From the NCBI RefSeq assembly GCF_024611995.1, contig NZ_CP102509.1, forward strand, positions 2,790,001 to 2,854,000: a DNA stretch of 64,000 bases, in the 5' to 3' direction. Origin of the DNA: Streptomyces sp. NBC_00162 (GTDB lineage: Bacteria; Actinomycetota; Actinomycetes; Streptomycetales; Streptomycetaceae). The notes beneath the pieces are model-generated. The model was given only the letters and a program-made list of their open reading frames with translations, made no database searches and had not been told where the DNA came from. Numbering within the stretch: the first letter of the stretch is position 1; each line of letters begins with the position of its first letter. Shown here piece after piece: positions 55,701 through 63,596 of this stretch. The translations under genes were made by a program, and so were the position numbers.

Positions 55701-57357
55701 CTCCTCGGCCCGCCGGGCCATCCGGGTCCGGATCGGCGGCGCGGACCACTGGGCGGCGATCGAGGACGCGGGCCGGCTGCGCGACGCCCTGGGCACGGCG
55801 CTCCCGGTCGGCGTCCCGGAGGCGTTCACCGAGCCGGTCAAGGAGCCGCTCGGTGATCTCCTGGCCCGGTACGCCCGTACCCACGGGCCGTTCACCACGG
55901 TCGCCGTCGCCGCCCGCTTCGGTCTGGGCCCGGCGGTCACCGAGGGTGCCCTGCACCGGCTGGCGGCGGCCGGGAGGGTGGTCGAGGGCGAGTTCCATCC
56001 GGCGGGCATCGGCCAGGAGTGGTGCGACGCGACGGTGCTGCGCAGGCTCCGCCGCCGCTCGCTGGCCGCGCTGCGCCAGGAGCTGGAGCCGGTCCCGCCG
56101 ACCTCGCTGGCCACCTTCCTCCCGCAGTGGCAGCACCTGGGCGGCGCCCTGCGCGGCATCGACGGCCTGGCCCGGGCGGTCGAGCAGCTCCAGGGCGCCC
56201 CGGTCCCGGCCTCGGCGCTGGAGCGCCTGATCCTCCCGTCCCGGGTGAGCGGCTATTCCCCCGGCCTGCTGGACGAGCTGACCACGGCGGGCGAGGTGGT
56301 CTGGGCGGGCGCCGGGGCCCTCCCGGGCAAGGACGGCTGGATCTCCCTGTATCTGGCGGACGCCGCTCCGCTGCTGCTGCCCCCGCCGCACCCCCTGGAG
56401 CTCAGCCCTCTGCACCAGGCGGTCCTGGAGTGCCTCTCGGGCGGATACGGGCTGTTCTTCCGCCAGATCGCCGAGTCGGTCCGGGACGCGCTTCCCGAGA
56501 CCTCCGACATCGCGCTCTCGGAGGCGGTGTGGGACCTGGCCTGGTCGGGCCGGCTCACCAACGACACCCTGGGCCCCTTGCGGGCGCTGCTCGGCTCGGG
56601 CCGTACGGCCGGCTCGACGGCCCACCGGGCCCGGCGAACGGTGCCGCGCGGGCGGTACGGCACGCTCAGCGCGACCGTGTCCCGTACGGGCCCGCCCACG
56701 GTCTCGGGCCGCTGGTCCCTCCTCCCCTCCCAGGCCCCCGACCCGACCCACCGGGCCCACGCCCTGGCCAGGACCCTGCTGGACCGGCACGGGGTGGTGA
56801 CCCGGGGCGCGGTCGCCGCCGAAGGGGTGGAGGGCGGCTTCAGCGCGGTCTACCGCGTCCTGTCGGCCTTCGAGGACAGCGGCCAGGCCCGCCGGGGCTA
56901 CGTGGTCGAGGGGCTCGGCGCGGCCCAGTTCGCGATGGACGGCGCGGTGGACCGCCTCCGGGCCGCCGAGCGGACCCCGCCCCCGCTGGCGGCGGTGGTA
57001 CTGGCCGCCGCCGATCCGGCGAACGCGTACGGGGCGGCCCTGCCCTGGCCGGAGCCCCCGGCTGGGGCCACGCACAAGCCCGGCCGCAAGGCGGGCTCCT
57101 TGGTGGTCCTGGTCGACGGCGAGCTCACCCTGTATCTGGAGCGCGGCGGCAAGACCCTCCTCGCCTGGCCGGACTCCGGCGACCCCCGCCTGACGGCGGC
57201 CGTCGAGGCCCTCGCCGCCGCCTCCCGTACGGGCACGCTCCCCGCCCTCACGGTGGAACGCATCAACGCCGCGGCCTCCCTGACCTCCCCGCTGGGCCCG
57301 GCCCTGGAGGCGGCGGGCTTCCACGCGACGCCCCGCGGCCTGCGCCTGCGCCAGTGA
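52741..57357 (+). CDS. lhr: Large Lhr-family ATP-dependent helicase
   Basis: 1538 residues from the ATG at 52741. Core helicase: Walker A APTGSGKTLAAFLA, motif II ILDEVHAVAG, motif III IGLSATVRP, motif VI region QRVGRAGHQVG. A winged-helix and beta-barrel region follows, then a long C-terminal domain. This is the full-length actinobacterial Lhr, a 3'-5' DNA/RNA helicase and translocase linked to repair. Residues near 255 carry a GC-rich insert (VGVPPTKSGGGSPATEGREG) encoded by a dispersed repeat copy at 53487-53516. The Nei-type gene is nearby, as in other actinobacteria. Confidence 0.94.
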   Translation: MSGSALASFSPATRSWFTGAFRTPTAAQEGAWRAIGQGSDVLVVAPTGSGKTLAAFLAALDRLASAPPPAEARKRCRVLYVSPLKALAVDVERNLRSPLTGIRQESVRLGLPEPDIRVGIRSGDTPPAERRALATRPPDILITTPESLFLMLTSAARDALAGIETVILDEVHAVAGTKRGAHLALSLERLDELLPRPARRIGLSATVRPVDEVARYLAPRGRVEIVQPPSDKEFDLSVVVPVQDMGELVGVPPTKSGGGSPATEGREGGDKPSIWPHVEERIADLVQAHRSTIVFANSRRLAERLCNRLNEIAYERAMGEKLPEGSPPAEIMAQSGAAQGAPPLLARAHHGSVSKEQRALVEEDLKAGRLPAVVATSSLELGIDMGAVDLVVQVESPPSVASGLQRVGRAGHQVGAVSTGVVFPKYRGDLVQAAVVTERMRTGSIESLRIPSNPLDVLAQQLVAMVAMDTWQLDDLLALVRRAAPFAALPESAFTAVLDMLAGRYPSDAFAELRPRVVWDRVAGTITGRPGAQRLAVTSGGTIPDRGLFGVFLAGSDPKKGGGRVGELDEEMVYESRVGDVFTLGTTSWRIEDITRDRVLVTPAPGVPGRLPFWKGDQLGRPLELGRAVGAFLRELGGLTDEDARLRLLAAGLDAWAAENVLAYLAEQREACGHVPDDRTIVVERFRDELGDWRVVVHSPFGAQVHAPWALALGARLAEKYGMDAQVMHADDGIVLRLPDADLLSMDLLDHDPTAPAPFEFDDEQAPLGAADVAFDHGDVNQLVTDQVGGSALFASRFRECAARALLLPRRSPGKRTPLWQQRQRASQLLQVASEFGSFPIVLEAVRECLQDVFDVPGLTELMADIEARRVRLVEVTTPEPSPFARSLLFGYVAQFLYEGDSPLAERRAAALSLDSRLLAELLGQAELRELLDAEVLEELERELQWLTEDRRAKDAESVADLLRMLGPLTDAELAERGAEPAWAPALSSARRAIRVRIGGADHWAAIEDAGRLRDALGTALPVGVPEAFTEPVKEPLGDLLARYARTHGPFTTVAVAARFGLGPAVTEGALHRLAAAGRVVEGEFHPAGIGQEWCDATVLRRLRRRSLAALRQELEPVPPTSLATFLPQWQHLGGALRGIDGLARAVEQLQGAPVPASALERLILPSRVSGYSPGLLDELTTAGEVVWAGAGALPGKDGWISLYLADAAPLLLPPPHPLELSPLHQAVLECLSGGYGLFFRQIAESVRDALPETSDIALSEAVWDLAWSGRLTNDTLGPLRALLGSGRTAGSTAHRARRTVPRGRYGTLSATVSRTGPPTVSGRWSLLPSQAPDPTHRAHALARTLLDRHGVVTRGAVAAEGVEGGFSAVYRVLSAFEDSGQARRGYVVEGLGAAQFAMDGAVDRLRAAERTPPPLAAVVLAAADPANAYGAALPWPEPPAGATHKPGRKAGSLVVLVDGELTLYLERGGKTLLAWPDSGDPRLTAAVEALAAASRTGTLPALTVERINAAASLTSPLGPALEAAGFHATPRGLRLRQ
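53487..53516 (+). repeat. Dispersed GC palindrome, copy inside lhr
   Basis: GGGGGTCCCCCC, then GACGAAGTCAGGGGGAGG: inside the lhr coding frame, adding Val-Pro-Pro-Thr-Lys-Ser-Gly-Gly-Gly. A second copy with the same layout (spacer CGGACGGAGTTT) lies at 60119-60149. Small palindromic elements of this form are scattered in Streptomyces genomes. Confidence 0.8.
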
Positions 57358-58065
57358 TCACCGGACCACCTTGATGCCGAAGCGGGCCCCGCCGAGCGCG
57401 AACTGGATCGCGCTGTGCATGTGGGAGTACATCTCCATGCCCCGCGAGGAGACGAGCGGACCGAGGTCGAGGATGTCCTGCCAGCCGTAGGACCGCAGCA
57501 GGCCGGTCACCTCCGCCTTGGCATCGTCGTGGTCTCCCGCGATGAAGATCGTGTGGTCACCACCGCCGACGCTCTGCGGGTCGACGACCGTCTCCTGCTC
57601 CTGGGTGACGCACGCCTTGACGACCTTGACCGCGGGCAGGGCCCGCTGGATCCGCTCCCCCAGGCTGTCGTGGTCCACAGGGTCCAGAGCCGGCATCACC
57701 CCCCACGGAGTGGGCCAGGGGTGGGCCTGTTCCGGGTTGTAGATGAACGGAACGGCGTAGTCCATCAGAGTCTTGCCGGCCAGCTGTCTGCCGATGCCGC
57801 CGAGCACACCCACCGCGCCGGCGCCGTCGATCCCGTTGATGACGAAGTCGGCCGCGGCCGCGGCCTCACCGAAGTGCATGAGCTGGATGCCCGGGTAGTC
57901 GGCGAGCCACTGTTCGTACGGCTCGATGCCCATGAAGTCCGGTTCGGTACGGCTGAGCGTGTCCTGCGAGTCCCGGGTCCCCAAGATCACCTCGTGCCCG
58001 AGCTCCACCAGCCTGGCCGCGTGCGCTCGTCCGCCCGCACCCGTTCCGAGGACTGCGACCTTCAT
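57358..58065 (-). CDS. NADPH-dependent F420 reductase-like / NAD(P)-binding oxidoreductase
   Basis: 235 residues from the ATG at 58065 (GGAGCGTCGCA upstream). N-terminal Rossmann MKVAVLGTGAGGRAHAARLV with a GTGAGG in place of the GTGxMG of F420-dependent NADP reductases; then VILGTRDSQDTL, EAAAAADFVINGIDGAGA, and a C-terminal helical part (MEMYSHMHSAIQFAL). It probably moves hydride between NADP and a cofactor such as F420 or a small substrate. It lies between lhr and the Nei-type gene, on the opposite strand. Confidence 0.82.
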   Translation of the reverse strand: MKVAVLGTGAGGRAHAARLVELGHEVILGTRDSQDTLSRTEPDFMGIEPYEQWLADYPGIQLMHFGEAAAAADFVINGIDGAGAVGVLGGIGRQLAGKTLMDYAVPFIYNPEQAHPWPTPWGVMPALDPVDHDSLGERIQRALPAVKVVKACVTQEQETVVDPQSVGGGDHTIFIAGDHDDAKAEVTGLLRSYGWQDILDLGPLVSSRGMEMYSHMHSAIQFALGGARFGIKVVR

Positions 58066-58289
58066 TGCGACGCTCCGTTCTGGCCGTTCCGGCCGTTCTC
58101 GTCGTCCCGGGGGGCCTGTCCGTTCCCCCCGGAGCCTGACCACAGTGACCGAGAAACCGCGCCGCACTCGGCGACACGGCCCGAACCGCCGCGAGCGGAT
58201 CGCCGGACTGGCCGAGGAACCGATCGCCGGGCCTGGGCGGCGCCCCCTCCTCGGGCCGCCCGCCCCACCCCCGGCGGGACAATGGCGTC

Positions 58290-59111
58290 ATGCCCGAAGG
58301 AGACAGCGTCCGGCGCGCGGCGACCCGCCTCCACACCGCCCTCGCCGGCAAGCCCCTCACCCGCAGCGACCTCCGCGTCCCCCGCTTCGCCACGGCCGAC
58401 CTCACCGGCCGCACCACCCTCGACGTCACCCCGCGCGGCAAGCACCTCCTCGCCCGCTTCGAGGGCGGCCTCACCCTGCACAGCCACCTCCGCATGGACG
58501 GCGCCTGGCACGTCTTCCCCGCGGGTGCCAAGTGGCACGGCGGTCCCGCCCACGAGATCCGGGCGGTCCTCGGCACCGCCGAGGACACCGCCGTCGGCTA
58601 CCGCCTGCCCGTCCTGGAACTGATCCGCACCGCCGACGAGGACCGGGCCGTGGGCCACCTCGGCCCCGACCTCCTCGGCCCCGACTGGGACCCGGACCGG
58701 GCCGCCGCCAACCTGCTCGCCGCCCCCGAGCGCCCCCTCGGCGAGGCCCTGCTCGACCAGCGCAACCTCGCCGGGATCGGCAACATCTACAAGTGCGAGC
58801 TCTGCTTCCTGGCCGGGGTCACGCCCTGGACCCCGGTCGGCGCGCTCCCCGAGGCCACCCTCCCCCGCCTGGCCGCCGCGGCCCACCGCCTCCTGTCCGC
58901 GAACACCGGCGACCGGCCCGGCCCCCGCAACACCACCGGCAGCCGCCGCCCCGGCCAGGACCTCTTCGTGTACGGCCGCAGCCACCGGCCCTGCCTGCGC
59001 TGCGGCACCCCCGTCCGCGAGGCCCCCCAGGACGGCCGCCCCACCTACTGGTGCCCCCGCTGCCAGACCGGCCCGACCACGGCCCCGGACCGACCCCGGC
59101 CCGCTGGTTGA
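58290..59111 (+). CDS. nei: Fpg/Nei-family DNA glycosylase (Nei2-type)
   Basis: 273 residues. The mature N-terminus is Pro-Glu-Gly-Asp (PEGD after Met), the catalytic pair of Nei/Fpg enzymes. H2TH segment: PLGEALLDQRNLAGIGNIYK. Zinc finger: PCLRCGTPVREAPQDGRPTYWCPRC. It removes oxidised bases and nicks the strand. In mycobacteria the lhr and nei2 genes are adjacent; here only a reductase gene separates them. Confidence 0.93.
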   Translation: MPEGDSVRRAATRLHTALAGKPLTRSDLRVPRFATADLTGRTTLDVTPRGKHLLARFEGGLTLHSHLRMDGAWHVFPAGAKWHGGPAHEIRAVLGTAEDTAVGYRLPVLELIRTADEDRAVGHLGPDLLGPDWDPDRAAANLLAAPERPLGEALLDQRNLAGIGNIYKCELCFLAGVTPWTPVGALPEATLPRLAAAAHRLLSANTGDRPGPRNTTGSRRPGQDLFVYGRSHRPCLRCGTPVREAPQDGRPTYWCPRCQTGPTTAPDRPRPAG

Positions 59112-59143
59112 CGCTCCGTCAGATCCGGTCGTACGGTCCCGGC

Positions 59144-59914
59144 ATGCCCACACCCACAGCCTCGTACGACCTCACCGGCCGCACCGCCCTGATAACCGGC
59201 GCGGCGAGCGGCATCGGCCGTGCCACCGCCGTCCTCCTCGCCGAGGCGGGTGCGCACGTGCACTGCGCGGACCGCGACGAACAGGGGCTCGCCGAGACGG
59301 CCGCCCTCGTCGCCAAGGCCGGCGGCGCCGCCACCGTCCACGCCCTCGACGTCACCGACCGAACCGCCCTGCGGGCCGCCGTCACCGCCGCGGGCCCGCT
59401 CGACATCGCCGCGGCCATCGCCGGGGTCATGCACACCAGCAGCGTCCTGGAGACCACCGACGAGGACCTCGACCGGGTCCTGGACATCAACTTCAAGGGC
59501 GTCCTGCGCACCTGCCAGGAAGCCGCCCGTTCCATGATCGCCGCGGGCCGCCCCGGCTCGATCGTCACGATGGCCTCCGGGGCCGTGGACGCCGCCCAGC
59601 CCGGTCTGCTCTGCTACAGCGCGGCCAAGGCCGCCGTCGTCCAGCTGACCAAGACGCTCGCCACCGAGGCCGGCCCGCACGGCATCCGGGTCAACGCCGT
59701 CGCCCCCGGCTGGATCCGCACTCCGATGACCGGCCGGCACGGCGCCGAGGTCCAGGACCAGACCGAGGCCGTGATGGTCCGCATGTCCCCGCTGCGCCGG
59801 GTCGGCGAGCCCGAGGACATCGCCCAGGCCGTGCTCTACCTGGCCTCGGACGCCTCGTCCTTCATGACGGGCCAGATTCTGCGCCCGAACGGCGGAGTGT
59901 CGATGCCCTGGTAG
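59144..59914 (+). CDS. Short-chain dehydrogenase/reductase
   Basis: 256 residues from the ATG at 59144. TGxxxGIG nucleotide motif: ALITGAASGIGRATAVLLAE. Catalytic Ser in VTMASGAVDAA, Tyr-Lys in LLCYSAAKAAV. Asp after the second strand (HCADRDEQG) points to NAD(H). No pathway genes are adjacent; substrate unknown. Its end overlaps the small membrane-protein gene by 53 bp (convergent). Confidence 0.92.
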   Translation: MPTPTASYDLTGRTALITGAASGIGRATAVLLAEAGAHVHCADRDEQGLAETAALVAKAGGAATVHALDVTDRTALRAAVTAAGPLDIAAAIAGVMHTSSVLETTDEDLDRVLDINFKGVLRTCQEAARSMIAAGRPGSIVTMASGAVDAAQPGLLCYSAAKAAVVQLTKTLATEAGPHGIRVNAVAPGWIRTPMTGRHGAEVQDQTEAVMVRMSPLRRVGEPEDIAQAVLYLASDASSFMTGQILRPNGGVSMPW

Positions 59915-60107
59915 CCCCCGCCGCCCCGGCGGCCTTGCGCACCGGGCCCGGAACACAGTGCACCGGCAGCAGCCCCAGACCCCAGCCCCCCACGGCCACC
60001 GCACCCTCCACGGGCCCGGACTCCGCGGGCGCCAGGGCCAGCCGCAGCACGGCCCACCACCACAGCACCCCCACCGCCAACGCGAGGGCTGTCAGGAACG
60101 GCCGCAC
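59862..60107 (-). CDS. Small hypothetical membrane protein (81 residues)
   Basis: Start GTG at 60107, preceded by GGGAGG with five bases of spacing, a very strong ribosome site. One clear helix (RPFLTALALAVGVLWWWAVL) and a weaker second (AVGGWGLGLLPVHCV), then a basic tail RKAAGAAGATRASTLRRS. No family recognised. The C-terminal half lies opposite the SDR end. The ribosome site overlaps the palindromic repeat (60119-60149) just upstream. Confidence 0.6.
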   Translation of the reverse strand: MRPFLTALALAVGVLWWWAVLRLALAPAESGPVEGAVAVGGWGLGLLPVHCVPGPVRKAAGAAGATRASTLRRSGAESGPS

Positions 60108-60118
60108 GGTACCTCCCT

Positions 60119-60149
60119 GGGGGTCCCCCCGGACGGAGTTTGGGGGAGG
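60119..60149 (+). repeat. Dispersed GC palindrome, intergenic copy
   Basis: GGGGGTCCCCCC, then GGACGGAGTTTGGGGGAGG: related to the copy within lhr (53487-53516). It lies next to the start of the small membrane protein gene (GTG at 60107) and upstream of a strong terminator. Confidence 0.8.
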
Positions 60150-60210
60150 GCCGGAGCCCGGACCGCACCATCCTCCCGCACCCGCCTTGGCCCCGCACCC
60201 AGAACAGCCG

Positions 60211-60249
60211 GGAGCCCCGGCCGGTGCATTACGCACCGGCCGGGGCTCC
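60211..60249. terminator. Terminator downstream of clgR
   Basis: GGAGCCCCGGCCGGTGC (60211-60227) pairs at all 17 positions with GCACCGGCCGGGGCTCC (60233-60249) around ATTAC. It lies directly past the stop codon of clgR (minus strand). Confidence 0.9.
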
Positions 60250-60277
60250 GGCCACACTCATACGCTCACGTACTCGC

Positions 60278-60658
60278 TCACGCGGCTACGACATTCACCG
60301 CTTCCGCAGGCGCCTTGATGGTCACCCGCTCCGGCCCGGCCGTGACCGAAGCCATGGAGACCGAATTGAGCATCGGGCGGACCGGCACACTCACCGGTTC
60401 GCTTGCCGCGGCCGACTGTGCCAGCTCGGCCAGCGACAGTTCATCGCTGACTTCGCGCATCAGCTCGGACATCCGTACGTCCAACGCGTCGCAGATCGCG
60501 GAGAGCAGCTCGGAGGATGCCTCCTTCTGCCCCCGCTCCACCTCGGAGAGATAGCCGAGCGAAACTCGGGCCGACGAGGAGACTTCGCGCAGAGTACGGC
60601 CCTGGCGCTGGCGCTGCCGACGCAGCACGTCACCCAGCAGGCGACGGAGCAGAATCAT
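60278..60658 (-). CDS. clgR: Transcriptional regulator ClgR
   Basis: 126 residues from the ATG at 60658 (GGAGGGAGCCACCG upstream). XRE-type [43 protein letters not shown], then [16 protein letters not shown]. The protein ends VVAA. Actinobacterial ClgR activates clp and lon protease genes and is itself degraded through its C-terminal Ala-Ala, which matches this end. The location beside cinA-pgsA is the usual one. No ClgR box was confirmed in the window. Confidence 0.88.
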   Translation of the reverse strand: MILLRRLLGDVLRRQRQRQGRTLREVSSSARVSLGYLSEVERGQKEASSELLSAICDALDVRMSELMREVSDELSLAELAQSAAASEPVSVPVRPMLNSVSMASVTAGPERVTIKAPAEAVNVVAA

Positions 60659-60767
60659 CGGTGGCTCCCTCCTCTGACCGTGTAGCCGCATCCTTCACGC
60701 CCCACCGTACCGCCTCGCGCCGCGGCCGTGCGGGGAGCGATGTCGTGTTCACTCAGGGCTGCAAACA

Positions 60768-61316
60768 TCAAATCCCCCCGTTCTGTTCCGTATCCTGCCC
60801 CCGCGCATTCTCACGGAGTTGGCTCGAGAGAAGTTCGAGCACTGTCCGTGCGCTCTCCCTACGAATTTCCGCACGGGAGCCGTTCAACCTCAGCCGGGCC
60901 GTTTTCCTGCCTGCCGGACCCTCCACGGCGACGAAAACGGTGCCCACCGGCTGCCCGTCCTGCGGGTCGGGACCGGCCACTCCCGTGGTCGCGATTCCCC
61001 ACGAAGCGCCCATCACGCGCCGCACCCCGGCCGCCATCTCCTCCGCGACCTGCGCGTTCACCGCACCTTCGGCCGCCAGCAGCCCGGCGTCCACCCCCAG
61101 GACCCGGTGCTTGAGCTCCGTCGCGTACGCCGTGACCGAGCCGCGGAAGGAGCGCGAGGCTCCGGGGACGGCGGTCAGCTCGGCGGCCACCATGCCGCCG
61201 GTCAGGGATTCGGCGACGGCGAGGGTCTGGTCACGCTCCGCGAGCAGCCGCAACACCTCCGCCGCCACCCCGGACGCGTCCAGCGCCTCCGGGGAATCCC
61301 CCGCCGCGTCCGTCAC
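60768..61316 (-). CDS. CinA C-terminal domain protein (nicotinamide-nucleotide amidase type)
   Basis: 182 residues, GTG start overlapping the pgsA stop by four bases. The single CinA domain has LAVAESLTGGMVAAELTAVP, GSVTAYATELKHRVLGV, GAVNAQVAEEMAAGVRRV and ATTGVAGPDPQDGQPVGTVF. This domain deamidates NMN in relatives; the N-terminal CinA half is absent, as is normal in actinobacteria. Part of a probable rimO-pgsA-cinA operon. Confidence 0.92.
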   Translation of the reverse strand: MTDAAGDSPEALDASGVAAEVLRLLAERDQTLAVAESLTGGMVAAELTAVPGASRSFRGSVTAYATELKHRVLGVDAGLLAAEGAVNAQVAEEMAAGVRRVMGASWGIATTGVAGPDPQDGQPVGTVFVAVEGPAGRKTARLRLNGSRAEIRRESARTVLELLSSQLRENARGQDTEQNGGI

Positions 61317-61969
61317 CTGGCAGCCCGCTCCGCGGCGAGACCCTGGCGGCGCAGGACGACCGCCTGCCGGATGTAGTCCAAACCGGTGACCAGGGTCAGC
61401 ACGACGGCGACCGCCATCACCCAGAAGCGCAAGGTCGCCAGCGGGCCGGTCAGTGCGAGCACGTACATGCCCACGGCCGTGCCCTGCGCCAGGGTCTTCA
61501 GCTTGCCGCCCCGGCTGGCCGGAATCACTCCGTAGCGGATCACCCAGAAACGCAGGAGCGTGATCCCGAGCTCCCGTCCGAGGATCAGCCCGGTGACCCA
61601 CCACGGCAGGTCGCCGAGCCAGGAGAGGCAGATCAGCGCCGACCCCATGATCGCCTTGTCGGCGATGGGGTCGGCGATCTTGCCGAAGTCCGTGACCAGG
61701 TTGTACGTCCGGGCCAGGTGCCCGTCGAAGATGTCCGTGATCATGGCGACGGCGAACGCCGCCCAGGCCCAGGCCCGCCAGGCCGGGTCGTAGCCGCCCT
61801 CGGCGAGCAGCAGGAAGACGAAGCCCGGCACCAGCACGAGCCGGATCATCGTCAGGATGTTGGCGATGTTCCACAGGCTGGCCTGATTGACCGCCGCGGC
61901 TCCCAGCTTCGCGCCGGGCGCGGGCCGGCGGCCGGTCCCGCCCGCCGCAGATGCCGGGGCTCCGGTCAT
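61313..61969 (-). CDS. pgsA: CDP-alcohol phosphatidyltransferase (PgsA-type)
   Basis: 218 residues with about five helices. The signature D-x2-D-G-x2-A-R-x8-G-x3-D-x3-D is seen in [19 protein letters not shown] followed by KIADPIADK. Starts with [19 protein letters not shown]. It makes phosphatidylglycerolphosphate or a related phospholipid. It overlaps rimO by four bases (ATGA) and cinA by four (GTGA), so all three are coupled. Confidence 0.93.
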   Translation of the reverse strand: MTGAPASAAGGTGRRPAPGAKLGAAAVNQASLWNIANILTMIRLVLVPGFVFLLLAEGGYDPAWRAWAWAAFAVAMITDIFDGHLARTYNLVTDFGKIADPIADKAIMGSALICLSWLGDLPWWVTGLILGRELGITLLRFWVIRYGVIPASRGGKLKTLAQGTAVGMYVLALTGPLATLRFWVMAVAVVLTLVTGLDYIRQAVVLRRQGLAAERAAR

Positions 61970-63459
61970 CCGGCCGCCTCCTCAAGATCCATGCCAAGGG
62001 GCTCGGCCACCAGGTCCACACCCAGGGTGCCGACCACCTTCGCCGTGACGATACGCCCGGGGACCAGGCCCGTGCCGTCCGTGAAGACGACCTGGCCGTC
62101 GGTCTCGGGGGCCTGGTGGGCGGCGCGCCCGTAGGCACCCTCGCCGTCCTCCGCCTCGTCGAGCGGAACCACCGTCTCGACGAGTACCTCCAGCGTCTCT
62201 CCGATCCGCTCCTCCGCGCGCTGCGAGGTGAGCTCCTCGGCGAGGCGCTGCATGTGGGCGAGCCGCTCGGCGATGGTGTCCTCGTCCAGCTTGTGGTCGT
62301 AGGTCACCGCCTCGGTGCCGTCCTCGTCGGAGTAGCCGAACACGCCGATGGCGTCGAGGCGCGCGTGGGTGAGGAAACGCTCCAGCTCGGCGAAGTCCGA
62401 CTCCTTCTCGCCGGGGAAGCCGACGATGAAGTTGGACCGGACGCCGGCCTGCGGGGCCTTGGTGCGGATGGTGTCCAGCAGCTCCAGGAACCGGTCGGTG
62501 TCACCGAAGCGGCGCATGGCGCGCAGCACGTCGGGGGCCGAGTGCTGGAAGGACAGGTCGAAGTACGGGACGACCTTGGGGGTCGAGGTCAGTACGTCGA
62601 TCAGACCGGGCCGCATCTCGGCCGGCTGGAGGTAGCTGACGCGGACGCGCTCGATGCCGTCGACCTCGGCCAGCTCCGGCAGCAGGGTCTCCAGCAGCCG
62701 GATGTCACCGAGGTCCTTGCCGTACGAGGTGTTGTTCTCGGAGACCAGCATGATCTCCTTGACGCCCTGCTCCGCGAGCCAGCGGGTCTCGCCCAGTACG
62801 TCGCTGGGGCGGCGGGAGATGAAGGAGCCGCGGAAGGACGGGATGGCGCAGAAGGAGCAGCGCCGGTCGCAGCCGGAGGCCAGCTTGACCGAGGCGACGG
62901 GGCTCTTGTCCAGGCGGCGGCGCAGCGGCGCGCGCGGCCCGGAGGCGGGCGCGACGCCCTCGGGGAGGTCCGCGGGGGCGGCCTCGGGCTCCTGCGCGTG
63001 GCCGGGCAGTGCGACCTCGGCCTCCTGGCGGTCCGCCGGGCTGATCGGCAGCAGCTTGCGCCGGTCGCGCGGGGTGTGGGAGGCGTGGATGCCGCCGTTG
63101 AGGATGGTCTGCAGGCGGTCGGAGATGTCGGCGTAGTCGTCGAAACCGAGCACGCCGTCCGCCTCGGGGAGCGCTTCGGCGAGTTCCTTGCCGTAGCGCT
63201 CGGCCATACAGCCGACGGCGACGACGGCCTGCGTCTTGCCGTGATCCTTCAGATCATTGGCTTCGAGCAGGGCGTCTACGGAGTCCTTTTTGGCGGCTTC
63301 GACGAAGCCACAGGTGTTGACGACGGCAACGTCCGCGTCGGCGGCGTCCTCGACGAGCTCCCAGCCATCCGCCGCCAAGCGGCCTGCGAGCTCCTCCGAG
63401 TCCACCTCGTTACGGGCGCAGCCAAGAGTGACAAGGGCGACGGTACGGCGTTCGGGCAT
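61966..63459 (-). CDS. rimO: Ribosomal protein S12 methylthiotransferase
   Basis: 497 residues from the ATG at 63459. UPF0004 cysteines: [42 protein letters not shown]. Radical-SAM motif: [24 protein letters not shown] at the C-terminus ([12 protein letters not shown] to [18 protein letters not shown]). It methylthiolates Asp of S12. A Pro/Ala-rich insert of about 40 residues lies between the UPF0004 and SAM domains ([20 protein letters not shown]). Together with miaB this window holds both methylthiotransferases. Confidence 0.96.
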   Translation of the reverse strand: MPERRTVALVTLGCARNEVDSEELAGRLAADGWELVEDAADADVAVVNTCGFVEAAKKDSVDALLEANDLKDHGKTQAVVAVGCMAERYGKELAEALPEADGVLGFDDYADISDRLQTILNGGIHASHTPRDRRKLLPISPADRQEAEVALPGHAQEPEAAPADLPEGVAPASGPRAPLRRRLDKSPVASVKLASGCDRRCSFCAIPSFRGSFISRRPSDVLGETRWLAEQGVKEIMLVSENNTSYGKDLGDIRLLETLLPELAEVDGIERVRVSYLQPAEMRPGLIDVLTSTPKVVPYFDLSFQHSAPDVLRAMRRFGDTDRFLELLDTIRTKAPQAGVRSNFIVGFPGEKESDFAELERFLTHARLDAIGVFGYSDEDGTEAVTYDHKLDEDTIAERLAHMQRLAEELTSQRAEERIGETLEVLVETVVPLDEAEDGEGAYGRAAHQAPETDGQVVFTDGTGLVPGRIVTAKVVGTLGVDLVAEPLGMDLEEAAG

Positions 63460-63516
63460 GGACTCAAGACTACTTCGTCCCGGCGGCGGCCCCCGCCTCA
63501 AGTCCCCTCACAACAA

Positions 63517-63561
63517 GATCCCCGGGGCCTGCGGCAGGTACCGCGCAGCGCCCCGGGGATC
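63517..63561. terminator. Terminator between RodZ-like gene and rimO
   Basis: GATCCCCGGGGC (63517-63528) and GCCCCGGGGATC (63550-63561) pair perfectly; inner CTGCG/CGCAG adds five more base pairs. It follows the RodZ-like stop codon and precedes rimO on the same (minus) strand. Confidence 0.85.
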
Positions 63562-63596
63562 CGGATCAAAGCGTTCCGCCCTAGGGCGGCCTCGGG

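Noticed and set aside
53506..57324. 1272-codon minus-strand frame under lhr
   Set aside because: Shadow of lhr. Composition is Arg/Gly/Gln rich and there is no start context.
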